This document shows, piece by piece, positions 6,047 to 13,289 of a stretch of DNA of 14,632 bases. How positions within the stretch are numbered: position 1 is the stretch's first letter; each line of letters begins with the position of its first letter. The notes under the pieces were generated by a model. That model was not told the origin of the DNA. It made no database searches and worked only from the letters and a program-made list of their open reading frames with translations. Position numbers and translations under genes: made by a program. Source of the stretch: Actinomycetota bacterium (GTDB taxonomy: Bacteria; Actinomycetota; Actinomycetes; Streptosporangiales; Streptosporangiaceae). The DNA is taken from contig PMST01000607.1 in NCBI GenBank assembly GCA_003168295.1, positions 1 to 14,632 on the forward strand. Reading direction: 5' to 3'.

Positions 6047-7492
6047 CTAGATGGGGAAGGAACCGGTGCCGTCCCTGGTGGTGATCCACTGAAGCTCGGT
6101 GAAGTCCGCCATCGAGGCCGGGCCTGACCGACCCCAGCCGCTGTCCTTGACCCCGCCGAGCGGCAGCTGCGGCTCGTCGGCCACGGTCTGGTTGTTGACG
6201 TGCACCACCCCGGACTCGATCTGCCTGGCCAGCGCGAAACCGCGCTGGTTGTCTCCGGTGATCAGGCCCGCGCTCAGCCCGTACCTGGTGGAGTTGGCGA
6301 TCGCGACCGCCTCGTCGGCGGTGTCCGCCGCCTGTGCCACCACCACCGGCCCAAACGTCTCCTCGGAGTGGATCCGGGCCCCGGCGGGTACCTCCGCGAG
6401 GATGGTCGGCTGGTAGCACGGCCCGTCCGCGCGGCCGCCCGCGAGGACCTTGGCGCCAGCATCAACGGCCTCACCGACCTCACGGGTCACGCGTTCCACC
6501 GCGGCCGCGTTGATCAGCGGCCCGATCACGGTGCCCGCGTCAGCGGGGTCGCCGACCGACAGCGCGGCGGTCCGCGTGACCAGCCGCGCCACGAACTCGT
6601 CGTAGACCGGCCGCTCGATGATCACCTTCCGGGCGTTCATGCAGATCTGGCCCTGATGGAAGAACGCGGCGAAGGTCGCGGCCTCCACCGCGTAGTCCAG
6701 GTCCGCATCGGCCAGCACGATAAGCGGGTTGTATCCGCCCAGTTCGAGCACGCACCGCTTCAGGTGCCGCCCGGCGCGCTCGGCGAGCAGGCGTCCGGTG
6801 GCCGAGGAGCCGGTGAAGTTGATGCACCGCACCTCGGGCCGCTCGAAGAACTCGTCCGCGATCGGCACGGCCTCACCTGGTGCGTGCGTCACGACGTTCA
6901 CCACCCCGGCCGGGAAACCGGCTTCCGCCATGATCTCCGGCAGCAACAGCCCTGCTGACACCGGCGCTTCCTCCGAAGGCTTCAGCACCACCGTGTTGCC
7001 GAACGCCACCGGGTTCACCACCGTCCGCCACGCCAGCACGTGCGCCCCGTTCCACGGCGTGATGCCGGCCACCACGCCGATGGGCTTGCGCAGCGCCATC
7101 GCGAAGGTGCCCGGCGAATCTGACCGGATGATCTCGCCGACCGGCAGGTATCCCCAGTTCGACGCCTGCCGCAGCAGCCGGATCGCGGTGATCACCTGAA
7201 AGCCGGCGAAGGCGCCGGCGCAGCCGGTCTCGGTGGCGAGTAGCGAGACGATCTCGTCCCGGCGCCGGTCCACGATGCCGGCGGCGCGCAGGAACATGGC
7301 CTGTTTCTCGGCCGGCGGCAGTTCGGCCCAGGCCGGAAAGGCGGCCGCGGTCGCGTCGACCGCCCGGGCGGCATCAGCGCGGGTACCGGCCGGGATCCGG
7401 GCCATGACGGTGCCCCGGTACGGGTCGAGGTCGTCGAACAGTCTGCCCGCGCTTATCCATTCACCGCCGATGTGCTGCTGGTACTCGCGCAA
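6047..7492 (-). CDS. NAD(P)-dependent aldehyde dehydrogenase (benzaldehyde/vanillin-dehydrogenase-like)
   Basis: At 481 residues it has the standard length of the ALDH superfamily, which oxidises aldehydes to acids with NAD(P)+. Catalytic features are present: Asn148 in TPWN, Lys171 in VVLKPSE, FTGSSATG (226-233) at the cofactor, Glu250 in LELGG, nucleophile Cys284 in FHQGQICMNARK, and Glu378 in EETFGP. The HQGQICMNARK context is typical of the branch acting on aromatic or salicyl-type aldehydes; this is resemblance only. Tyr254 stands where most members have Lys (LELGGKNP). The start is TTG at 7492, with a G-rich AGGGGG four bases upstream. An in-frame stop at 7532-7534 rules out a long extension. 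It forms a tight operon with the PHP hydrolase downstream and follows the nuclease gene by 51 bases. Confidence 0.92.
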   Translation of the reverse strand: MREYQQHIGGEWISAGRLFDDLDPYRGTVMARIPAGTRADAARAVDATAAAFPAWAELPPAEKQAMFLRAAGIVDRRRDEIVSLLATETGCAGAFAGFQVITAIRLLRQASNWGYLPVGEIIRSDSPGTFAMALRKPIGVVAGITPWNGAHVLAWRTVVNPVAFGNTVVLKPSEEAPVSAGLLLPEIMAEAGFPAGVVNVVTHAPGEAVPIADEFFERPEVRCINFTGSSATGRLLAERAGRHLKRCVLELGGYNPLIVLADADLDYAVEAATFAAFFHQGQICMNARKVIIERPVYDEFVARLVTRTAALSVGDPADAGTVIGPLINAAAVERVTREVGEAVDAGAKVLAGGRADGPCYQPTILAEVPAGARIHSEETFGPVVVAQAADTADEAVAIANSTRYGLSAGLITGDNQRGFALARQIESGVVHVNNQTVADEPQLPLGGVKDSGWGRSGPASMADFTELQWITTRDGTGSFPI

Positions 7493-7543
7493 CGCTCCCC
7501 CTGGGCTCGTTCTCAGCCTCGCTACGGCGGCCTAACGTGCGGG

Positions 7544-8689
7544 TCAGGAAGTAAACCGGGGCAGGCTCGGAGCTGCCCCGGACGGATCGGCCGGGCCGGC
7601 GAGCACCCAGTCCACGCCGTCGAGCCGGATGTACCTCATCTGGAAGCCGTTGGCAGCGCCCGCGGCGCCGCCTGCCGCCCTGGGCCGGCGGGCCAGCCGG
7701 GCGCTGACGAATTCGCCCGGGCCGGGGCGGGGCAGCCCAAGGGCCGCCGCGAGCAGCTGGTCGCCCGCGTAGTCCCCGAAGATCACGATGCCCTCGGCCC
7801 GCAGCTGGTCGCGGGCCCCGCCGCCGTCACGGACGCGTTTCATGTAGTCATCCTGCATCGCCACCGTGGCCACCACCGTGCGGCTCACCTTCATCTGCTG
7901 CGCGCGCCGGAAGAGCTCGTTCACCCGTTGCTGCCCGGAGGGCAGGGCGAAGACGGCCGCCACGTCCCGTTCGGGCAATTTAATCAAGACGTTCTCCGGC
8001 AAGGCCGAACGGAAGTGCAGCCAGCCCACCGCGGCGCGGCCGCGCTCGTTGAGCGTGCGCTTGCCGTCCCGGTTGCCGGCCGGGCTCAGGTTTTCCTCGC
8101 TGGCCCGGATCAGTCCGGCCGACCAGGTGCCGTCCTCGTCGCTGGCCTGCACCAGCAGCAGCAGCTTCGCCTCGGCCTCGGGCGGGATCATCCAGCCGCC
8201 CAGCCGGTGCGAGAACTTGCAGTCCACGTCGGCCCCGGCGATGGTGTAGTCCAGTGCGGTGCCGTCGGCCAGCGACAGCGCGCGGGCCAGGGCGATCTCG
8301 ACCAGCGTTCCGGCGTGGGTTTTCTCGGTCTTGTGCAGCTGATCCCAGCGGTAGCGGCCGGTGTGCTGTCCGTCGAGCAGCATGTCGAGCGCGCCGCGGA
8401 TCGCGGCGGCCATCTGGGTGCCGTCGCGGTCCAGCGTGGTCAGTTCGGCGGCCACCGCGGCTAGCTCCGCCTCGCCTGCTCCCGGGCCACTCGCGGCCAC
8501 GAACTCGAATCCGGGCAGCACGGGCTGCCCGGGCTGTCCGGGCTGCCCGCTGGCCGGTTCGGCGGGCGAGGGCATGCCGGGCAGGGGGAGCTGCCCGGGG
8601 ATGAGCTCAGAGTCGGGGCGGATCTCCCGGCGGTCGGGGCGGATCTCCCGGCGGTCGGACTCGGCGGACGGCGGCCGGGCTGGCTTCAA
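7544..8689 (-). CDS. NaeI-family type II restriction endonuclease
   Basis: NaeI is a type IIE enzyme that binds two GCCGGC sites and cleaves one. Here the 381 residues contain an N-terminal Pro-rich extension (1-72), an endonuclease domain (about 76-225) and a C-terminal DNA-binding domain (about 225-335). The NaeI active site Glu70/Asp86/Asp95/Lys97 is matched with exact spacing by Glu131, Asp147, Asp156 and Lys158 (DVDCKF). GRYRWDQLHKTEKTH (111-125) and RVNELFRR (255-262) are also shared with NaeI. The ligase-like motif reads LLDG (104-107), with leucine where NaeI has Leu43. Changing that residue to Lys turns NaeI into a topoisomerase, so this is a nuclease-type allele. I prefer TTG at 8689, overlapping the LysR stop as TTGA; ATG at 8575 (343 residues) is the alternative. 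No methyltransferase is adjacent. Confidence 0.88.
   Translation of the reverse strand: MKPARPPSAESDRREIRPDRREIRPDSELIPGQLPLPGMPSPAEPASGQPGQPGQPVLPGFEFVAASGPGAGEAELAAVAAELTTLDRDGTQMAAAIRGALDMLLDGQHTGRYRWDQLHKTEKTHAGTLVEIALARALSLADGTALDYTIAGADVDCKFSHRLGGWMIPPEAEAKLLLLVQASDEDGTWSAGLIRASEENLSPAGNRDGKRTLNERGRAAVGWLHFRSALPENVLIKLPERDVAAVFALPSGQQRVNELFRRAQQMKVSRTVVATVAMQDDYMKRVRDGGGARDQLRAEGIVIFGDYAGDQLLAAALGLPRPGPGEFVSARLARRPRAAGGAAGAANGFQMRYIRLDGVDWVLAGPADPSGAAPSLPRFTS
8612..8658 (-). repeat. 21-bp tandem repeat encoding RREIRPD twice
   Basis: Two exact 21-bp units (8612-8632, 8633-8653) and 5 bp of a third encode REIRPDR-type heptads in the N-terminal extension of the NaeI-like nuclease. The multiple-of-three period argues that the region is translated, favouring the upstream TTG start over ATG 8575. 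Confidence 0.8.
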
Positions 8690-9747
8690 CCCGGCGCCCC
8701 GGGCAGCTGGAGCCGGACGGCTTCTTCGGTCCGGGTGCCCGAGCTGCGCTGGGAAGGCACGGCGGCGGTGCGGAGAACGTCCATGAGCAGTTGCACCGCG
8801 GGCGGGTCCGGCGGGTCGCCGTACCGCACCGCGAACACGTAGCGGCGGGTTCCCGGCAGCGCGACGGTCCTGACCCCCGGGTGGCGCGCGGCGCGCAGGC
8901 AGAGCGCGGGCAGCGTCGAGACCCCCAGGTCCGCCGCGACCAGGGCCTGGACGGCTACGTAGTCGTCGGTGGTGAACGCGATCTTCGGGGTGAACCCGGC
9001 CAGCGCGCACTGCCGGAGCAGGTGAGCGCGGCAGCGGTCGCAGCCCGCGATCCAGCGGTGGCGCGCGTACCTGGACAGGTCGGTGCAGGACGCCTCGGTG
9101 TCGTGCACGGAGGTCACCAGGTACACCGGCTCCTCGAGCAGGAGCCGTTCGCGCACTCCGTCGGTGATGTCGATGGCATCGTCGTCGTCGGCCGGGTTCA
9201 CGCCGCCGTAAAAGTCCGCCCCGGCCTCACCCCTGCGGTATTCTCCTGCGGCCTCCGGGGACCCCGTGGCCTCCTGAGCCTCGGGAGCTTCCGCGGAGTA
9301 GCGGAACACGAGCGCCACGTCGACGTATCCGGCGCGGAGCATGCGCAGCGCCTCGGGCGGTTCGGCCTCGGTCAGCCGCAGGTCAACACTGGGCTGGTGT
9401 TCGCGCAGCAGGGCCGCGGCGGCCGGCACGATGGTGCCGAGCGCGGACGGGAACGCCGCGAGCCGCAGCCGTCCGGCCCGCAGCCCGGTGTAGGCCGCCA
9501 GTTCGTTCTCGGCGGCGTCGAGCCTGCCGATCACCTCAGCGGCCCGCTCGGCCAGGAGCCGGCCGGCGTCGGTGAGCCGGATCCCCCGGCCCGCCCGCTG
9601 GATCAGCTTGATCCCGGTCTCGGCTTCCAGCCGGGCGAGGTGGTGGCTCACGGACGGTTGCGCGTAGTTCAATGCCTTCGCCGCCGCCGTGACCGAACCG
9701 TACCTGGCCACAGCGACCAGAACGCGCAGCCTTGTCACGTCGAGCAT
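8686..9747 (-). CDS. LysR-type transcriptional regulator
   Basis: The N-terminal winged helix-turn-helix is clear: LDVTRLRVLVAVARYGSVTA, then AAAKALNYAQPSVSHHLARLE (21-41) and GIRLTDAGRLL (55-65). It is followed by a periplasmic-binding-protein-like effector domain (about 92-330). At 353 residues it exceeds the roughly 300 usual for the family. The excess is an acidic, low-complexity insertion (about 151-198, including DDDD) inside the effector domain and a polar C-terminal tail (331-353). CDRC (236-239) and Cys247 could form a redox or metal site, but this is speculation. The ATG at 9747 lacks a ribosome binding site and follows a -10 element by six bases, so the mRNA is probably leaderless. 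A perfect palindrome over that promoter suggests autoregulation. The stop overlaps the TTG of the nuclease gene by 4 bp. Confidence 0.93.
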   Translation of the reverse strand: MLDVTRLRVLVAVARYGSVTAAAKALNYAQPSVSHHLARLEAETGIKLIQRAGRGIRLTDAGRLLAERAAEVIGRLDAAENELAAYTGLRAGRLRLAAFPSALGTIVPAAAALLREHQPSVDLRLTEAEPPEALRMLRAGYVDVALVFRYSAEAPEAQEATGSPEAAGEYRRGEAGADFYGGVNPADDDDAIDITDGVRERLLLEEPVYLVTSVHDTEASCTDLSRYARHRWIAGCDRCRAHLLRQCALAGFTPKIAFTTDDYVAVQALVAADLGVSTLPALCLRAARHPGVRTVALPGTRRYVFAVRYGDPPDPPAVQLLMDVLRTAAVPSQRSSGTRTEEAVRLQLPGAPG

Positions 9748-9753
9748 GCACCG

Positions 9754-9775
9754 ACTATAGATCCTGTTGATCTAT
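9754..9775 (-). promoter_or_regulatory. LysR promoter with overlapping palindromic operator
   Basis: ATAGATC-N5-GATCTAT (9757-9775) is a perfect inverted repeat that contains the LysR-box pattern T-N11-A. On the minus strand TATAGT (9759-9754) is a good -10 element ending six bases before the ATG at 9747. The palindrome covers most of this -10, which fits negative autoregulation by the adjacent LysR protein. No clear -35 is seen. Confidence 0.65.
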
Positions 9776-9825
9776 TCGCCCAGAGTCCCAAGTCCGGACC
9801 ATTACGAACCAATCGGGCCTATCGG

Positions 9826-9896
9826 AAAAGACCCGTTGACCTGGCCAAAGACCGCTCGCCGGACCAAGCCCGTTAGCTTGGAAAAAGACCGTTAGC
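9826..9896. repeat. Three AAAGACC repeats and a CCAAGC hairpin in the LysR-agmatinase gap
   Basis: AAAGACC occurs at 9827-9833, 9847-9853 and 9884-9890, each followed by a CGTT- or CGCT-like tail. An exact 8-bp direct repeat CCGTTAGC occurs at 9870-9877 and 9889-9896, the second over the agmatinase stop codon. CCAAGC/GCTTGG (9864-9869, 9876-9881) forms a 6-bp hairpin just after the agmatinase gene. It may be a terminator for that gene, upstream regulator sites for LysR, or both. Confidence 0.4.
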
Positions 9897-10920
9897 GGCC
9901 TTCGAGCAGCGGCGCGTCCGGCCAGCGGACCGGCGAGCCGGCCTGCTGCTTGCGCCGCCAGGCGATGCCCGACAGGGCTTCGAGCACCACCCGGTTGGCC
10001 AGGAACGCGGTCACCTCCGCGTGGTCGTAAGGCGGCGAGACCTCGACCACGTCGATCCCGGCCAGCGGCACCGACATCGCGATCCGCCGCACCGCGTCGA
10101 GCAGCTGCCGCGTGGTCAGCCCACCGGGTTCCGGCGTGCCGGTGCCCGGCGCCATGCCCGGGTCGACCACGTCGACGTCGACCGACAGGAAGACGCCCTC
10201 GCAGTCGGATACGGCGATCTCGAACGCCTCGGTCAGGCAGTCGTCGAGCCCGCGGGAGACGATCTCGGTCATCTCGAACGAGCGCATCTGCTGCCCGGCC
10301 ATCCACGCCAGCGTCGGCGGCTCCGGCCAGTACCCGCGCAGCCCGATCTGCAGGAACCGGTCGCCGCGCACCGCCCCGGACTCGATCAGCCGCCGCATCG
10401 GGGTGCCGTGCCCGTACAGCGACCCGAACTGGGTGTCCCCAGTGTCGGCGTGCGCGTCGAAGTGGATCAGCGACACCCGGCCCCAGCCGACGTGCCGGGC
10501 CACCCCGGTGGCGTCGGGCAAGGTGACGGTGTGGTCGCCGCCCAGGATGACGGGTATCGCGCCCGCCGACGCCACCGCGAGCACGGCGGCCTCGAGCCGC
10601 CGCAGCGATTCCTCGGTATCCCCCGGCGGCATCAGCACGTCGCCGGCGTCCGCCACGCGCAGCTCGGCCAGCGGGTCCACGCCCAGCGCGAGGTGCGGCC
10701 GGGATCCGTCGTGCGGCAGGTAGTCGGTGGACCGGATGGCCTGCGGGCCGAACCTGGCGCCCGACCGGTACGAGGCGCCGCTGTCGAACGGCGCGCCGAT
10801 GAACACGACGTCAAGCCCGTCGAGCGCCTCGAGTTCGGCTCGCGGCACCCCGAGGAATGTCACGTCAGGCCCGAACATGCCACGGACCATGCCGTCCGCA
10901 CTTTCCAGATCGTCCGCCAT
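9892..10920 (-). CDS. Agmatinase-family ureohydrolase
   Basis: The 342 residues belong to the ureohydrolase superfamily: binuclear manganese enzymes that hydrolyse guanidino compounds to urea plus an amine. All metal ligands are present: His130 in GGDH, Asp155/His157/Asp159 in HFDAHAD, and Asp248/Asp250 in SVDVDVVDPG. The downstream signature APGTGTPEPGG (257-267) is intact, as are YRSGARFGPQAIR (51-63) and DVVEVSPPYD (290-299). The family includes agmatinase, guanidinobutyrase, guanidinopropionase and newer guanidine hydrolases, and substrate cannot be assigned from motifs alone. SpeB-type agmatinase is the default. The start ATG at 10920 has GGAGG seven bases upstream. Neighbours are the MMPL transporter 72 bases upstream and LysR 144 bases downstream, all on one strand. 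Confidence 0.9.
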   Translation of the reverse strand: MADDLESADGMVRGMFGPDVTFLGVPRAELEALDGLDVVFIGAPFDSGASYRSGARFGPQAIRSTDYLPHDGSRPHLALGVDPLAELRVADAGDVLMPPGDTEESLRRLEAAVLAVASAGAIPVILGGDHTVTLPDATGVARHVGWGRVSLIHFDAHADTGDTQFGSLYGHGTPMRRLIESGAVRGDRFLQIGLRGYWPEPPTLAWMAGQQMRSFEMTEIVSRGLDDCLTEAFEIAVSDCEGVFLSVDVDVVDPGMAPGTGTPEPGGLTTRQLLDAVRRIAMSVPLAGIDVVEVSPPYDHAEVTAFLANRVVLEALSGIAWRRKQQAGSPVRWPDAPLLEGR

Positions 10921-10953
10921 GACGACGCCTCCGCCTCGCTAGTCCCGGACTGA

Positions 10954-10979
10954 CCGCTGCCCTCGAACGATAACAGCGG
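10954..10979 (-). terminator. Hairpin after the MMPL transporter gene
   Basis: CCGCTG (10954-10959) and CAGCGG (10974-10979) form a 6-bp stem with a 14-base loop, between the MMPL stop (10993) and the agmatinase start (10920). There is no T-run. It is a weak terminator candidate; the agmatinase promoter would also have to lie in this 72-base gap. Confidence 0.3.
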
Positions 10980-10992
10980 CCGCCCGGTCCCC

Positions 10993-13251
10993 TCAGCGGA
11001 GCCGGGCCAGATCGCCCGCTACCGCCTGAACCACCCCACCGGCCCCCGTTCCCGCCCCAGCGGCCCCCGTTCCCGTCCCAGGCAGCCACCGGGTCAGCCA
11101 CGCTCCGAGCCAGCCAGGCAGCCACCAGTTGGCCCGGCCGAGCAGTTCCATCACCGCCGGCACCAGCACCAGCCGCACCACGGTCGCGTCGATGAGCACG
11201 GCGGCGGCCAGGCCCAGGCCGATCTGCTTGACCGAGACGTCCGGGGTGAGCACGAAGGAACCGAACACCACCACCATGATCGCGGCGGCGGCCGAGATCA
11301 CCCGCGCGGTGGCGGCCAGCCCGCGCCCGACCGCGAGCGTGTTGTCACCGGACCGGTCGTACTCCTCCCGGATCTTGGACAGCAGGAAAACCTCGTAGTC
11401 CATGGACAGGCCGAACAGGATCACGAACAGGAACACCGGCACCCACGTCGTCACCGGCATCTTCTCCGGGAAGCCGAACGCGTGCCCGCCCCAGCCCCAC
11501 TGCGTCACCGCGGTCAGCACCCCGTAGGCCGCGGACACGGACAGCAAGTTCATCGCCGCCGCCTTGACCGCGATGACCACCGAACGGAACACCACCAGCA
11601 GCAGCACCATGGACAGCGCGACGACCACCCCGATGAGCCACGGCAGCCGCGCGCCGATCAGGTTGGTGAACGCCACGTTGGCCGCGTTCGGCCCGGTGAC
11701 GTAGACGGTCAGCCCAGGCTCGGCCCGCTCGAACCGCGGCAGCACCGTGTCCTGCAGCCGGTTGACCAGCGCGTCGGTGGCCGCGTCCTGCTCCCCGGTG
11801 TCCGGGTAGGCGATGAGCATGGCCGCCTGCCCGTCCCGGCTGAGGACCGGCGCCGTCACGTCCGCCACCCCGGCCGTCCCGGCGATCACACCGCGCAGCG
11901 ACCCCAGCGCCTGCCCATCCGACGGCGTCACCTTGGCCGCGACGATAAGCGGCGCGTCGAACCCCGGCCCGAACCCCCGCGCCATCGTCGCGTAGCTGGC
12001 GTACCCCATCGTCCCCCGGGCCTGCGCCGACTCATCCGGCATGGACAGCTTCATGACCAGCGCGGGCGCCGCCAGCACCAGGATAAACACCACCGCCGCC
12101 ACGACCGCCAGCACCGGGTGCCGCTGCACTACCCCCGCCCATCGCTGCGCCGCCGGCAGTTTCTTTTGGGCGGAACGAAGCCGCCCGCGTGCCCCCGCCC
12201 CCCTTTCAAGCCGCCCCGCCCGCCGCCGCCCGAACAGCCTGTCCCCGAGGAAGCTGTTCAGCCGCGACGGCCGGGCCAGCCGCAGGCCGGTGTACCCGAG
12301 CAGCGCGGGCAGCAGCGTGAGCGAGGCGAGCACGGTCATGGCCACGGTGGCCGCCGCCGCGATCGCGACGCCGTTCAGCAGCGCCTGGCGCAGCACCAGC
12401 AGCCCGAGCATGCCGATGACCACGGTTGTGCCCGCGGTGAGCACGGCCCGCCCGGCGGTCTGCATCGCGGTGACCACCGCGTCCTGGGGCGGCGCCCCCT
12501 CGTCCAGTTCCGCCCGGAACCGCGTCACGATGAACAGCGCGTAGTCCACGCCGACCCCCAGGCCGATCATGGCGGCGACGATGGGGGAAAACGAGGGCGC
12601 CGGGAAGACGTGCCCGAGCAGCGCGATCAACGCCAGCCCGGAGCCGATGCCCAGCACCGCGGTCGCGATCGGCAGCCCCATCGCCAGCAGCGACCCGAAC
12701 GCGATCAGCAGCACGATCGCGGCCGCTCCGACGCCGATCCCGTTGGACGGACCGCCGTACGGTGTCTCCGCCAGGTCCACGGCATCGCCGCCCAGGCTGA
12801 ATGTCACCCCGTGCCCGCTCGCCACCGTGGCGTCGTGCATCAACCCGGTGGCTTCGCCGCCGGAGATGCCGGCCGTCGGCACGCCGAACTGGACGCTGGC
12901 GTACGCGATGTGCCCGTCCGCCGACAGCTGGCCCGGCGTGGTGTACGGATCGGTCACGCTGGTCACCCCCGGCGCCGCCCGGAACGGCTCAAGCGCCCGG
13001 TCGACCCGCGCCCTGACCGCCGGAGACGTCACCTCCGCCTGCGACCGGATGGCCAGCGTCAGCGTGTCCCCCGACTGCCGCGCGAAATGCTCGTTCAGCA
13101 GCGTCTGCCCCGGATCGCTCCCGGTGAAGTCGTTCTGCGCCGCCGCCCCGAACCGCATCCACAGCGTGACCAGACATGCCACTCCCACCACCCAAGCCAG
13201 CACCGTCACTCCCCGGTACCGGTAACATGCACTCCCCGTCTTTCCCAACAC
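10993..13251 (-). CDS. MMPL-family (RND superfamily) membrane transporter
   Basis: The 752-residue integral membrane protein has the duplicated layout of actinobacterial MMPL proteins. The first transmembrane helix (about 15-32) and an extracytoplasmic domain are followed by a helix bundle, a basic cytoplasmic stretch (about 325-375), and then the same again. The paired proton-relay motifs of the family are present: GVGVDYALFIVTRFRAEL (Asp236, Tyr237) and GLSMDYEVFLLSKIREEY (Asp618, Tyr619). Such transporters export lipids, siderophores or drugs using the proton gradient; the cargo is unknown. I chose GTG at 13251, with GGGAG six bases upstream, because the product then begins MLGKTGSACYRYRG like other members. 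The frame is open to a GTG at 13338, which would add 29 Gly/Trp-rich residues. The C-terminal tail is Gly/Thr-rich. It lies 142 bases after the response regulator gene. Confidence 0.92.
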   Translation of the reverse strand: MLGKTGSACYRYRGVTVLAWVVGVACLVTLWMRFGAAAQNDFTGSDPGQTLLNEHFARQSGDTLTLAIRSQAEVTSPAVRARVDRALEPFRAAPGVTSVTDPYTTPGQLSADGHIAYASVQFGVPTAGISGGEATGLMHDATVASGHGVTFSLGGDAVDLAETPYGGPSNGIGVGAAAIVLLIAFGSLLAMGLPIATAVLGIGSGLALIALLGHVFPAPSFSPIVAAMIGLGVGVDYALFIVTRFRAELDEGAPPQDAVVTAMQTAGRAVLTAGTTVVIGMLGLLVLRQALLNGVAIAAAATVAMTVLASLTLLPALLGYTGLRLARPSRLNSFLGDRLFGRRRAGRLERGAGARGRLRSAQKKLPAAQRWAGVVQRHPVLAVVAAVVFILVLAAPALVMKLSMPDESAQARGTMGYASYATMARGFGPGFDAPLIVAAKVTPSDGQALGSLRGVIAGTAGVADVTAPVLSRDGQAAMLIAYPDTGEQDAATDALVNRLQDTVLPRFERAEPGLTVYVTGPNAANVAFTNLIGARLPWLIGVVVALSMVLLLVVFRSVVIAVKAAAMNLLSVSAAYGVLTAVTQWGWGGHAFGFPEKMPVTTWVPVFLFVILFGLSMDYEVFLLSKIREEYDRSGDNTLAVGRGLAATARVISAAAAIMVVVFGSFVLTPDVSVKQIGLGLAAAVLIDATVVRLVLVPAVMELLGRANWWLPGWLGAWLTRWLPGTGTGAAGAGTGAGGVVQAVAGDLARLR

Positions 13252-13289
13252 CTTCGTCTCCCACCGCCAGAGAACTACTAATGAGCTCT

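Noticed and set aside
7493..7543. Terminator or promoter between the nuclease and aldehyde dehydrogenase genes
   Set aside because: I saw no convincing stem-loop or -10/-35 pair in these 51 bases. The order on the minus strand allows read-through, but I cannot show it.
7472..8464. Plus-strand open frame opposite the NaeI-like gene
   Set aside because: It has no motif and antisense-like composition; the minus strand matches NaeI active-site spacing exactly.
7544..9010. Longer reading of the NaeI-like gene starting inside LysR
   Set aside because: The extra region is the LysR coding sequence in another frame, with Arg/Pro-rich nonsense. The TTG overlapping the LysR stop is a better start.
8791..9876. 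Plus-strand open frame opposite the LysR gene
   Set aside because: The product is Arg/Gly/His-rich without motifs; the minus strand encodes a textbook LysR helix-turn-helix.
9826..9896. Possible CRISPR-like array
   Set aside because: There are only three short 7-bp repeats at unequal spacing, with no spacer-repeat periodicity and no cas genes.
11482..13281. Plus-strand open frame of about 600 codons opposite the MMPL transporter
   Set aside because: Its product is a His/Arg/Pro/Gln-rich composition artefact typical of antisense frames in GC-rich DNA. The minus strand has clear MMPL motifs throughout.
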